From assembly GCA_903854655.1 (NCBI GenBank), contig CAINXC010000705.1:1-48509 (forward strand): 48,509 nucleotides of DNA. Direction: 5' to 3'. Positions 14,813 to 22,394 of this stretch are shown here, one piece after another. Source of the DNA: an uncultured Verrucomicrobiota bacterium (GTDB taxonomy: Bacteria > Verrucomicrobiota > Verrucomicrobiia > Verrucomicrobiales > Verrucomicrobiaceae). The translations under genes and the position numbers were made by a program. The notes under the pieces are model-generated. The model was given only the letters and a program-made list of their open reading frames with translations. It was not told the DNA's origin and did not search any database. How positions within the stretch are numbered: the stretch's first letter is position 1; each line of letters begins with the position of its first letter.

Positions 14813-15952
14813 ATGCAGCCTCCAAGTTCCCCCACGCAAGCGACTAAAGCCCGAGCGCCTGCCCTCATTCGATTGCTGGCGTGGTGCCTGTTATGCGCCG
14901 GGGCGCCGGCTCTCCTGCTGAATGGTGCCAGGCCAAAGGCCATCCTCCGGGTGCCTGACCGGCCTGATCAGGAGCCTGGAGGAACAGCTCCGGCCATGAG
15001 CACGGCCACTGAAGGACTTGATGTCGCCGCTGCCATCCAAAAGCTTCAGGCGGAACAATCTGATTACGTCGCCATTGGCAATTCGATGATCTTCACCCGT
15101 CTTGGCATGAGCCCGGACGAGATGGACGACCTGACAAGGCGCAGGTTCTCCTTCATTCTCAGGGGCGGGTCCACCCCGGCGGCCTGGTACCTCACGCTGA
15201 AACATGTGGTGGCACCCAGCGGCGTTCATCCCAAGCTGGTGTTTTTCTTCTTCCGCGACACCGAACTGACCGACCCGCCATCGCCAGACGCACGTCCCGC
15301 CACGCAAAACGCCTCCCACCCCAACAGCCTGCCGGGACCGCAGGCACCAACCCCACAACGATACTGCGCAGGCGCTTTCGACCTCCTGGCCGGGTATCTT
15401 TGGGGGCCACGGGGGCTCTATGATTGTTCCACCCGCACCAGCGGGATGCAGAGGCGCATCATCGATATTGCCATGAAAGCCGGGGGCCAGCGTTCACGCA
15501 CCTGGAGCCGGCAGGTTCTTTCCGACCGGTTCAGCCTGGACCATCTGCGCTCCGACGTGCCATCCGACATGGCGAAGGCCGGCGCGGACTACGACGAGCC
15601 GACCGATTCCTACAAGTCCCCGGACAGCAGCTACTCGGCCCCTGACGACAGCATCCTGCCGCCCCTGTTCATGCAGGCGGCCAGGGAGCATGGGTTCAAG
15701 CTGCTGTTCTTCCGCGTGAAGCGGCGGCCTGAGGCTGAAGGCGGCACGGTGGCGGCCGAGCCCCCTGAGATGCACGGCTACATGCAGCGCCTGCAGCACT
15801 GGATCGAGGAGCGGGGCGGCCTGTTCTATGACGAAAGCCGTGACCCGGCCATCCGGCTGGAGGCATACAACGATGGCGACCACATCAGCGAGGAGCACCG
15901 GGGCTGGTATCGCAAGTACTTCTGGCAGCGCATGTCATCCATCTTCCCATGA
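14813..15952 (+). CDS. Membrane-anchored SGNH-like protein, second of a tandem pair
   Basis: A 379-residue paralogue of the preceding gene with the same plan: anchor at about 19-37 (IRLLAWCLLCAGAPALLL), block I AIGNSM with Ser91, strongly conserved AAWYLTLKHVV and VHPKLVFFFFRD, and the terminal DGDHISEEHRGWYRKYFW. The start at 14813 (MQPPSSPTQ) is preferred to 14777. It overlaps the MBOAT gene by 4 bp (ATGA), so the two are translationally coupled. The pair differs most in the middle (about residues 145-260), which might reflect different acceptor sugars. Confidence 0.8.
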   Translation: MQPPSSPTQATKARAPALIRLLAWCLLCAGAPALLLNGARPKAILRVPDRPDQEPGGTAPAMSTATEGLDVAAAIQKLQAEQSDYVAIGNSMIFTRLGMSPDEMDDLTRRRFSFILRGGSTPAAWYLTLKHVVAPSGVHPKLVFFFFRDTELTDPPSPDARPATQNASHPNSLPGPQAPTPQRYCAGAFDLLAGYLWGPRGLYDCSTRTSGMQRRIIDIAMKAGGQRSRTWSRQVLSDRFSLDHLRSDVPSDMAKAGADYDEPTDSYKSPDSSYSAPDDSILPPLFMQAAREHGFKLLFFRVKRRPEAEGGTVAAEPPEMHGYMQRLQHWIEERGGLFYDESRDPAIRLEAYNDGDHISEEHRGWYRKYFWQRMSSIFP

Positions 15953-17367
15953 TCTTTCAAAGCGTCGATTACCTGCTGTTCCTCGTCTGCGTGCTGGCGG
16001 CCTACTGGTCGCTGCCGCATCGCGGCCAGAACGCCCTGCTGCTCGTGGCCGGCTATGTGTTCTATGGCTATGTCCATCCCTGGTACTGCATTCTGCTGGG
16101 CGCCACGACGCTGGTGGACTTCACCTGCACGCGGCTCATGGAGTCGCAAACGCAACGCAAACGCTTCTGGCTGGGCTGCGTCCTGCTGAGCAATTTCACC
16201 GTGCTGGCCACCTTCAAGTACTTCGGTTTCTTCGCGGAAAACATCATCGCGGTGCTGCACGCGGCGGGGCTGCAGGTGTCCGCGCCACTGTTCCACATGC
16301 TGCTGCCTGCCGGGGTGTCCTTCTACACCTTCCAAAGTTGCGCCTATGCCGTGGATGTGTATCGCGGCGAGGTCAAGGCACGGCGCAACCTGCTGGACTA
16401 TGCGGTGTATGTGGCGTTCTTTCCGCAGCTAGTGGCAGGGCCGATTGAGCGGGCGAGCCACCTGCTGGCGCAGGTGGAGCGGCCACGCCGCTTTGATCCC
16501 GGGGTCATGCTTGACGCGCTGTTCCTGTTCCTGTGGGGGCTGATGAAGAAGCGGGTGATCGCGGACACGGCGGCGTTGTACTGCAACAAGGCCTTCTCCC
16601 TGCGCGACAGCTCTTTCCCCATCGTGTGGGCGGGGGTGCTGTGCTTTTGCGTGCAGATTTACGCGGACTTCTCCGCCTACACCGACATGGCGCGCGGCTC
16701 GGCGAAGCTGCTGGGTTTTGAACTGCGGCAGAACTTCAACCACCCATGGCTCGCACAGTCGCCCGGCGACTTCTGGAGGCGCTGGCACATGTCGCTGTCG
16801 GCATGGTTCCGGGACTACGTGTACATCCCGCTGGGCGGATCACGGGGCGGCGAAGCGCTGGTGGCACGTAATCTGATGCTCACGTTCCTGCTCTCCGGCC
16901 TGTGGCACGGCGCGAGCTGGAATTTTGTGCTGTGGGGCGGCTGGTGGGGTGCGTGGCTGGTGCTCTGGCGCACCCTTGACCGCCGGGCCCCCGGTTTTAC
17001 CCAAGGGAATGGTTTCTGGCGTGCCCTGCCGCGCTGGGGAGTCACCTTTGTGGTGATGAACATCGGCTGGCTGATGTTCCGCGAGCAGAACCTGCATGAG
17101 CTGATCCGCGAAATCACCGCCAGCCCTTTCGCAGCACCGGCGGAAGACTGGCGCATCGGCGGATTCTTTGTGGCGCTCATGATCATCTACAGCATTCCGC
17201 TGTGGGTTCATGCGCTGCTGGAGAAGCCGTTGCTGGACCGCTGGGAAGGGCTCCGTGGCAGCGGGAAGGGCTTTGCCTGGCACCTCGCGGGCGGCCTGGC
17301 CGTGTTCCTGCTTTTGCTGCTGCTGCCCAGCAAGGTGAGCAGCGACTTCATCTACTTCCAGTTTTAG
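15949..17367 (+). CDS. MBOAT O-acyltransferase, AlgI-like
   Basis: A 472-residue integral membrane protein of the MBOAT family, which moves acetyl groups across the membrane for glycan acylation. About ten hydrophobic segments are visible. Key motifs are AGPIERASHLL, YADFSAYTDMARGSAKLLGF, NFNHPWLAQSPGDFWRRWHMSLS and the catalytic His in LSGLWHGASWNF. It starts inside the last codons of the second SGNH gene, and the three genes form an acetylation module. No glycan polymerase or transporter is next to it, so the target polymer is unknown. It ends 6 bp from khpB on the other strand. Confidence 0.9.
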   Translation: MIFQSVDYLLFLVCVLAAYWSLPHRGQNALLLVAGYVFYGYVHPWYCILLGATTLVDFTCTRLMESQTQRKRFWLGCVLLSNFTVLATFKYFGFFAENIIAVLHAAGLQVSAPLFHMLLPAGVSFYTFQSCAYAVDVYRGEVKARRNLLDYAVYVAFFPQLVAGPIERASHLLAQVERPRRFDPGVMLDALFLFLWGLMKKRVIADTAALYCNKAFSLRDSSFPIVWAGVLCFCVQIYADFSAYTDMARGSAKLLGFELRQNFNHPWLAQSPGDFWRRWHMSLSAWFRDYVYIPLGGSRGGEALVARNLMLTFLLSGLWHGASWNFVLWGGWWGAWLVLWRTLDRRAPGFTQGNGFWRALPRWGVTFVVMNIGWLMFREQNLHELIREITASPFAAPAEDWRIGGFFVALMIIYSIPLWVHALLEKPLLDRWEGLRGSGKGFAWHLAGGLAVFLLLLLLPSKVSSDFIYFQF

Positions 17368-17373
17368 GCGGGC

Positions 17374-17826
17374 TTACGCCTTGAGCTTCAGAGTGATGCG
17401 CTTGAAGCGATCATCGCCCTTGTCGCTCTCGGTGGCGATGTGGGGATCGTTGACAAAGGCGTTGTGAATGAGCCGCCGGTAGTACGAGTTCATCGGCGGC
17501 AGCGCCACCGGGGTGCCGGTGGCCTTGACCGACTCGGCCAGCTCCCTGGCCCGCTCCAGCATCTTGTCTTCGCGCATGCTGCGATAAAACTCCACGTCCA
17601 CCCGGATGCGCGGAGCATCCGGCAAACGGCGCATGAGCAGGCGGTTTACGAGGTACTGAATGTCGTCCAGCACCTCGCCGCGCTTGCCGATGAGGCGCTC
17701 CGAGTCCTCGGTGAGGATTTGCAGCGTGGGGCCCTCAGGGCCGTGGTCCTCTTCGATCGTGACAAAGAAGCCCAGGTACCCGAGCATGTTTTCCAGGATC
17801 TGGCGGGCTTGATCGAGGGCGGTCAT
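17374..17826 (-). CDS. khpB: KhpB/Jag RNA-binding protein
   Basis: A 150-residue KH-R3H protein. The KH part has the loop IGKRGEVLDDIQYLVNRLL (about 46-64), and the R3H part has YYRRLIHNAF with the Arg-x3-His pattern. It lacks the N-terminal Jag-N domain seen in Firmicutes, so it is a short form. It ends the conserved rpmH-rnpA-yidD-yidC-khpB block, 29 bp after yidC. Jag/KhpB proteins bind many small RNAs and influence envelope growth in Gram-positives; the job here is by family only. Confidence 0.88.
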   Translation of the reverse strand: MTALDQARQILENMLGYLGFFVTIEEDHGPEGPTLQILTEDSERLIGKRGEVLDDIQYLVNRLLMRRLPDAPRIRVDVEFYRSMREDKMLERARELAESVKATGTPVALPPMNSYYRRLIHNAFVNDPHIATESDKGDDRFKRITLKLKA

Positions 17827-17855
17827 GGCACGAAACGGCGGGTGAAACTGGGTGG

Positions 17856-19697
17856 CTAGCCCCCAAGGCGCGGCTGCTTGGGCTTCTTGTCCTTCGGCTT
17901 CTGAATCGCCCCCGGAGCGTAGGAGCTCTGCGCCGGCTGATTTTTGGACACCTGCACCACCTTCTGCAACGGCGCGTCATCATCCTTGTTGAGCGCCTTC
18001 ATGATCCAGGTCTGCGTGATCATATAGATGTTCGAAGTGGCCCAGTACAAGGCGAGCGCGGCGGCGTAGTTGTAGGAGAAGCACAGGAACATCACCGGCA
18101 TGAGCATCATCATGGTCCGCTGGCTCTTGTCCACCGTGGCAGGCTGGGGGGTGAGCTTCATCTGTGCCACCATGGTCACACCCATGATCAGCGGCAGCGG
18201 ATTGACATCGAAATGATCTCCGATGATCGGAAGCGAAAAGGGCAGGTGCATCGTTGCAATGGTATCGGGCAGGGAAAGGTCATGCACCCAGCCCAGGAAG
18301 CTCTGGCCGCGCAGCTCGGCGGCGGACTTGAGCATGCTGAAGAAGCCGAAAAAGATGGGAATCTGGATGAACATGGGCAGACAGCCGCCCACGGGGTTCA
18401 CCCCGTACTCGCGATACAGCTTCATGACCTCCTGGTTCATGCGCTGGGGATCATCCTTGTACTTGGTCTGCAGCTCCTTCATGAGCGGCGAGAGCTTGCC
18501 CATGCGCTTCATGGAACGCTGCGCCTTCGCCTGCAAGGGCCAGAGGACCGTGCGGATGGTGATCGTGAGCAGCACAATGGCGACCCCCCAGTTGCCGGTC
18601 TGGTCGTGCAGCCAGCGCATGATGGTGGTGAGCAGCTTGCTGATGAAGCCAAACCAGCCATAGAACATCACGTCGTCGCGATGGCGGCCCAGATCGGCCA
18701 GGCGGCGGTATTCCTTGGGGCCCAGGTAGATCTCGTAATTAATGGTCTTCGAAGCACCTGGGGCGAGGTCAATGGGTGGCAGGCTCACCGCACCGTGCAC
18801 GCCGAAGTCATTCTTTCCGGCGCCTGTGTCCTTGAACGCATCATCCGAATGAGCCACCTGGAACCGCTCCGCCCAAATGCCGCCCTGCACCTGCACGCCG
18901 GGAGCTTCGGTGGTGGAGATGATGTTCACGTAGAACCGGCTCATCACCCCGCCGAACCGGAAGTCATTGTACGGACCGCCAACAAACTCAGGCTTCCCCG
19001 AAGCAAAGGTGCCGCCGGCGAAATAGCCGCTGTCCTTGGTGTCAGCGTCACCGCCATTGTTCCAGAAAAAAGCAGGCTTGACGATGTCATCGGGGCGAAG
19101 CGACACAGCGGCACCGGCATAGATGTGATGCTGCGCGGATTTGTGGGCGGCAGCGCCATTATTGGTCAGGTTGAGCGACATTTTCAGCAAATGGGCATCC
19201 GAGCCCTGCCCCTCGCTCAGGGAGAAAGTCTTGCGGATCAGAAGCTGATCGGCGGTCAGGCCTTCGAAAATGACCTGCTTGTCCGTGGACGCGACAATCT
19301 TGTAGGGGGTGTCGTCGGTAATGCTGGCCTCGCGACGGAAGGCTCCAATGGCATCCTTGCCCAGCTTGTTGATCACCACCTGGTCCTGGCCGGAAAGCAC
19401 GGCCTCCTTCACACCGCCGCCCCTCGTGCTGAGCACGTAGCGCACGCTGTCCATCTTGAGCTCTCGCGTTTCCTCGGTGGCCTGGGTGCCAGCCGCAGAC
19501 TGGTCGGCTTTGGCTGCCGCCGCCGGGGTGGCGGAACTGGCTTCAGCGGGCCTGGCAGCCGCCGCTCTGGCCTTGTCCGCAGCAAACAGGGCCGCCGCCG
19601 CTTTTTGCCGTTCCGTCGCCTGCTGCGACATGTACCAGGCATTGATGCCCATGAGGACACAACAGAGAGAGACGACGAACCAGGCTTTGCGATCCAT
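17856..19697 (-). CDS. yidC: Membrane protein insertase YidC
   Basis: A 613-residue YidC of the long Gram-negative form. A first transmembrane segment (about 5-22) is followed by a large periplasmic domain (to about 350) and the five-helix core. The core has the conserved Arg in LLTITIRTVLWPLQAKAQRSMKRM, the cytoplasmic loop MKELQTKYKDDPQRMNQEVMKLYREYGVNP, and GCLPMFIQIPIFFGFFSML. It inserts membrane proteins alone or with Sec. A linker of about 45 Ala-rich, partly charged residues follows the first helix. It stands 23 bp behind yidD. Confidence 0.95.
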   Translation of the reverse strand: MDRKAWFVVSLCCVLMGINAWYMSQQATERQKAAAALFAADKARAAAARPAEASSATPAAAAKADQSAAGTQATEETRELKMDSVRYVLSTRGGGVKEAVLSGQDQVVINKLGKDAIGAFRREASITDDTPYKIVASTDKQVIFEGLTADQLLIRKTFSLSEGQGSDAHLLKMSLNLTNNGAAAHKSAQHHIYAGAAVSLRPDDIVKPAFFWNNGGDADTKDSGYFAGGTFASGKPEFVGGPYNDFRFGGVMSRFYVNIISTTEAPGVQVQGGIWAERFQVAHSDDAFKDTGAGKNDFGVHGAVSLPPIDLAPGASKTINYEIYLGPKEYRRLADLGRHRDDVMFYGWFGFISKLLTTIMRWLHDQTGNWGVAIVLLTITIRTVLWPLQAKAQRSMKRMGKLSPLMKELQTKYKDDPQRMNQEVMKLYREYGVNPVGGCLPMFIQIPIFFGFFSMLKSAAELRGQSFLGWVHDLSLPDTIATMHLPFSLPIIGDHFDVNPLPLIMGVTMVAQMKLTPQPATVDKSQRTMMMLMPVMFLCFSYNYAAALALYWATSNIYMITQTWIMKALNKDDDAPLQKVVQVSKNQPAQSSYAPGAIQKPKDKKPKQPRLGG

Positions 19698-19720
19698 ATA
19701 AATAGAAAAAGGGAGGTGGG

Positions 19721-19981
19721 CTAATGCAGGGCGGAGGGTTGGGCGGGTTCGCAGCCGGGCACCGGGTCAAAACCGTGGCCGCCCCAGGGCTGGCAGCGGG
19801 CGATGCGCTTGATGCCCAGCCAGCTTCCCTTGACCGCACCATGATGCATGACGGCCTGGAGAAAATACTCGGAACAGGTGGGCTGGTAGCGGCAGCCGGA
19901 ACCCGGGCCGCCAATGAAGTGAATGACCGGGGACAGAAAGCGCTGATAGCCGCGAATAAGCAGGCGGATGATCCACTTCAT
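19721..19981 (-). CDS. yidD: Membrane protein insertion efficiency factor YidD
   Basis: An 86-residue YidD. Signatures are [25 protein letters not shown] (Cys-rich motif) and [14 protein letters not shown]. The N-terminus is an amphipathic membrane-facing helix. It overlaps the end of rnpA by 4 bp (ATGA), a common arrangement. The usual GGxDPVP appears here as GGHGFDPVP. It helps YidC-dependent insertion. Confidence 0.95.
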   Translation of the reverse strand: MKWIIRLLIRGYQRFLSPVIHFIGGPGSGCRYQPTCSEYFLQAVMHHGAVKGSWLGIKRIARCQPWGGHGFDPVPGCEPAQPSALH

Positions 19982-20340
19982 GTCTTGGGCGGTCTGGGTT
20001 TGAGGATGCCTGCGCGCTGTGCGGCGCGAAGAAGGTCATGGCGCAGTTCTGCGAGGGTGGCTTCCGGGGCGCGCCACCGGCCAATAATAACCAAAAGCAA
20101 GCCGTCCGCCAGTTGCTCCTGCTCCTCCCGCACAATCTGGCGCAGACTGCGGCGAATCCGGTTGCGCACCACTGCCCCCCCCAGCTTTTTGCTGGTGATG
20201 AGACCGAAACGAAACCGCTCCACCTCTGCGTCCCGCAGCACGGAGAGCACGACGAAGCGACCCGGAAACGAAGCTCCTTGAGCACGCATCCGGGCAAATT
20301 CCCCGGTGGATTTCATGCGCAAGGTCGGCGGCAGTCGCAT
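19978..20340 (-). CDS. rnpA: Ribonuclease P protein component RnpA
   Basis: A 120-residue protein subunit of RNase P. The conserved basic motif is [19 protein letters not shown], with the RNR core at about residues 59-61; [12 protein letters not shown] precedes it. It acts with the RNase P RNA in 5' tRNA maturation. It follows rpmH after 21 bp and shares a transcript with it and yidD. The first 24 residues ([24 protein letters not shown]) show the family's LRKxxEF-like opening. Confidence 0.93.
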   Translation of the reverse strand: MRLPPTLRMKSTGEFARMRAQGASFPGRFVVLSVLRDAEVERFRFGLITSKKLGGAVVRNRIRRSLRQIVREEQEQLADGLLLVIIGRWRAPEATLAELRHDLLRAAQRAGILKPRPPKT

Positions 20341-20361
20341 ACGTCAGCGCGCCGTGGCTGC

Positions 20362-20553
20362 CTAGCTGGTCACCTTGGCGTGACAGTGGCGCTTGAAATG
20401 GACCTCGACGCCCTTGGGCACCAGGCGCTTGCGGCCGATCAGGCGGCGGCGGCGAAGAATCTCACGACCATTCTTGGTCTTCATTCGCGTGCGGAAGCCG
20501 AACTGCTGTTTGCGAGTCCGCTTGGAGGGCTGGTAGGTTCTCTTGGTGGTCAT
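20362..20553 (-). CDS. rpmH: Ribosomal protein bL34 with a C-terminal extension
   Basis: A 63-residue bL34. The first 45 residues show the standard sequence ([23 protein letters not shown], then [16 protein letters not shown]). Most bL34 proteins end there at 44-50 residues, while this one continues with about 18 more ([19 protein letters not shown]). The sequence reads without break, so the extension is translated if the stop is right. It heads the rnpA-yidD-yidC-khpB operon. No dnaA lies upstream, unlike the classical oriC arrangement. Confidence 0.95.
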   Translation of the reverse strand: MTTKRTYQPSKRTRKQQFGFRTRMKTKNGREILRRRRLIGRKRLVPKGVEVHFKRHCHAKVTS

Positions 20554-20637
20554 AAGCGTGTCTTGAGGCTAAATCGTGCGGGCTGCCGGGCTTGGGTCGC
20601 TGCTCGAAAGCCGCTTTTTCCCGGCAAAGGGGCGGCC

Positions 20638-20665
20638 ATACTAGCCCTCCAATGATTTTTGTCAA
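20638..20665 (-). promoter_or_regulatory. Promoter of the rpmH operon
   Basis: On the minus strand TTGACA (20660-20665) and TAGTAT (20638-20643) are spaced by 16 bp. The -35 box is perfect and the -10 box matches four of six. Transcription would start near 20631, giving a leader of about 78 bases before rpmH. Confidence 0.65.
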
Positions 20666-20691
20666 ACGCGCCCTTTCTTGTCGTGAAGACG

Positions 20692-20721
20692 AAAAAAACG
20701 GCTCCAAGGCTTTGCAGAGCC
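20692..20721 (-). terminator. Rho-independent terminator after the small gene 20724-20909
   Basis: On the minus strand GGCTC (20721-20717) and GAGCC (20704-20700) close a hairpin that also pairs CAA with TTG around AGCC, with a two-base bulge. One base later comes a run of seven T (20698-20692). It begins 3 bp after the stop of the small gene and ends the ADP-ribosyltransferase-like pair before the rpmH promoter. Confidence 0.75.
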
Positions 20722-20723
20722 CT

Positions 20724-20909
20724 TCAACGATCGTCGGGCTTCGGGCCGTAGCCCATGGCGTAGTAGGGGTGAACGACCCAACCGCCATTCTCATCGATGA
20801 TACCAGCCCGAATGAGCGACTCCCTGGCTTCCTCGCGACTCATCGGCCTCTTGGCATCTTCACGAAGCTGAGCAAAATCCTCCTCGGTGAGCCAAGGGGT
20901 CTTACGCAT
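20724..20909 (-). CDS. Small protein partner of the ADP-ribosyltransferase-like gene
   Basis: A 61-residue protein starting MRKTPWLTEEDFAQL (a GTG at 20930 would give 68 residues). I do not recognise a family. Residues 8-40 are strongly charged and likely helical (LREDAKRPMSREEARESLIRAGI), followed by an aromatic segment GGWVVHPYYAMGYGP. It is 59 bp downstream of the ADP-ribosyltransferase-like gene (38 bp with the GTG start) and followed directly by a terminator, so the two form one unit. Its size and position suggest an antitoxin or immunity partner placed second. That is inference. Confidence 0.6.
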   Translation of the reverse strand: MRKTPWLTEEDFAQLREDAKRPMSREEARESLIRAGIIDENGGWVVHPYYAMGYGPKPDDR

Positions 20910-20968
20910 GGGACGGTCTGAAGCAGTCACAGCTCATAGCTGTACTGTCAGCCCCAAGCTCTACAGTG

Positions 20969-21556
20969 TCAACAAGGTCGAAAATAACCGATGATGGCGC
21001 TGGCATCTCCAACGGCCACCTGGATATGAGATTTTTTGCGGATGCCCGCCCCAGGAAAAGCAGGAGGGCCTTCGACAAAGGCCCCACGCACCGTTTGCGC
21101 TGTGACGCCGCTCCTCAGGTCGATCTTGGGAATGACCCAGTTGAGAAACTGGCAGTCGAGTTCACGCAACAGCCAATCCGTAGGCTGTGCCTTGATCTGA
21201 TGATTCTGAGGAACGGGCCTGCCCTCCAGTTTCAGAGCCGCAACAAAGGAGTTGTAGTAGTTTTCCAAAACCTCTGTGTAGTGCGTGTCGAGCAAATCGA
21301 AGCACACTCCCAAATGAATGACCGCGCCGATCACAGCCGGTTCGCGGATGTTGCTGCCAGGGAATCCGGAGCGCTGCACGGCCCAGTCCAGCGCTCGATT
21401 GGGACCGTGCTCCCAGAAGTAGATGCCGCGACCAAGCCAGTCATAGTCGTTGTCACTCACCCCGAGTGCCTGCTTGCCACTCAATACCGCCTCCGCCAAA
21501 GAACGGTCACAGCCATGGTAGCCGAAAATGGTACGCTGATAATTCAGCAGGTTCAT
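20969..21556 (-). CDS. Putative ADP-ribosyltransferase-fold protein (DUF3990-like), candidate toxin
   Basis: A 195-residue protein that I place tentatively in the ADP-ribosyltransferase fold. IFGYHGCDRSLAEAVLSGK (about 10-28) looks like the first strand with the H motif, and YDWLGRGIYFWEHGPNRALDWA (about 39-60) like the Y motif with the following helix, as in DUF3990-type proteins. The third position is less clear: RGAFVEGPPAFPGAGIRKKSHIQVAV may carry the catalytic Glu. The start at 21556 (MNLLNYQ) puts the fold near the N-terminus; a frame from 21613 is longer. It has no signal peptide. With the small downstream gene and between other TA pairs, it could be the toxin of a toxin-first TA system. 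No experiment is implied. Confidence 0.55.
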   Translation of the reverse strand: MNLLNYQRTIFGYHGCDRSLAEAVLSGKQALGVSDNDYDWLGRGIYFWEHGPNRALDWAVQRSGFPGSNIREPAVIGAVIHLGVCFDLLDTHYTEVLENYYNSFVAALKLEGRPVPQNHQIKAQPTDWLLRELDCQFLNWVIPKIDLRSGVTAQTVRGAFVEGPPAFPGAGIRKKSHIQVAVGDASAIIGYFRPC

Positions 21557-21637
21557 CTGAGAACGGTACGGAAGGCCTTCAGAAAGTCGAGCATGGAGTG
21601 AATGTCGCCCCATCTGGCAAGTGCTGACGTCAATCCA

Positions 21638-22093
21638 TCAGGAAAACGTCTTCAATCCTTCGAGCCCCGCCAGGATCGAAGCCCGTTTGTCATAGCTCCA
21701 GAAAGTCTTGCACTTGAGCGCCAGCGCGGCGGCAACGTGCATCAGATCATACGCGCGGAAGCCGTGCTTCGCGGTGTGGCGAAGTGAGAGGTCTTCGACC
21801 AGGCGCCTGAGGACGGCATTCGGAACATCGACCATGCCCATCGCAATGCCTTCGCGAAGGTCGTCCCGGAAGTGCTGCTGACAGGCGGCGGCGAGGTTGT
21901 GACTGATGCGCTGCCGGGTCTCGCCATACCCGGTGAAGACAGATTGCTCGATGCCATTGATGACCTCAAGCCTCAGCAGCCAGAAGACCGGCAGACACCG
22001 TCGATGCTCGGCCATCAGAGCCCTCGCTTCTCCCGATTCCGGCTTTTCCAGATAGAGCCGCACGATGAAGTTCGTGTCCGAGTAAATGCTCAT
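21638..22093 (-). CDS. PIN-domain ribonuclease toxin
   Basis: A 151-residue PIN protein, paralogue of the one at 12102-12569. Here the first Asp is intact (IYSDTNFIVRLYL, Asp6), with LLRLEVINGIEQSV supplying the Glu and YDLMHVAAAL plus FWSYDKRAS the last acidic residues. It overlaps the antitoxin gene by 4 bp (22090-22093), the normal antitoxin-first coupling. Probably a site-specific endoribonuclease held inactive by the antitoxin. Confidence 0.85.
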   Translation of the reverse strand: MSIYSDTNFIVRLYLEKPESGEARALMAEHRRCLPVFWLLRLEVINGIEQSVFTGYGETRQRISHNLAAACQQHFRDDLREGIAMGMVDVPNAVLRRLVEDLSLRHTAKHGFRAYDLMHVAAALALKCKTFWSYDKRASILAGLEGLKTFS

Positions 22094-22344
22094 TCCCCTC
22101 TGATCAGCCGGTCATGACGTTCACTTTGCGCCGCAGTCATCCTGGGCAGACCCAGAGCCCTGGCACGGGCTGCGAAATCAGGAAACTGCGGAGTCTTTGC
22201 TTCCTCGGTCTTGTCTGACGCCAGCTTGTAAACCTCTCCGTTGCGACATTTGATGCGCACCACCCCAAGCCGATTGCAGGCATCAAGCACCTTCGCGAGG
22301 TGACGGTTCAAATCACGAGCCGTGAATTCAGCCGGAGTTTCCAT
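22090..22344 (-). CDS. Antitoxin of the third PIN pair (Phd/YefM-like)
   Basis: An 84-residue protein starting METPAEFTARDLNRH. FTARDLNRHLAKVLDACNRLGVVRIKCRNGEVYKL aligns with the antitoxin at 11785-12102. The second half is charged and proline-poor, the likely toxin-binding tail. The start at 22344 is preferred to one at 22398, which would run into the end of the PSD1 gene. It overlaps the toxin by 4 bp. Confidence 0.75.
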   Translation of the reverse strand: METPAEFTARDLNRHLAKVLDACNRLGVVRIKCRNGEVYKLASDKTEEAKTPQFPDFAARARALGLPRMTAAQSERHDRLIRGE

Positions 22345-22394
22345 GTCGGAGATGTGCCTCACGTGATGTCCGTCGTCAAGGACGGCCAGCCCGC

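Noticed and set aside
20554-20723. Chromosome origin next to rpmH
   Set aside because: No dnaA gene and no cluster of DnaA boxes seen; the gap holds a promoter and a terminator only.
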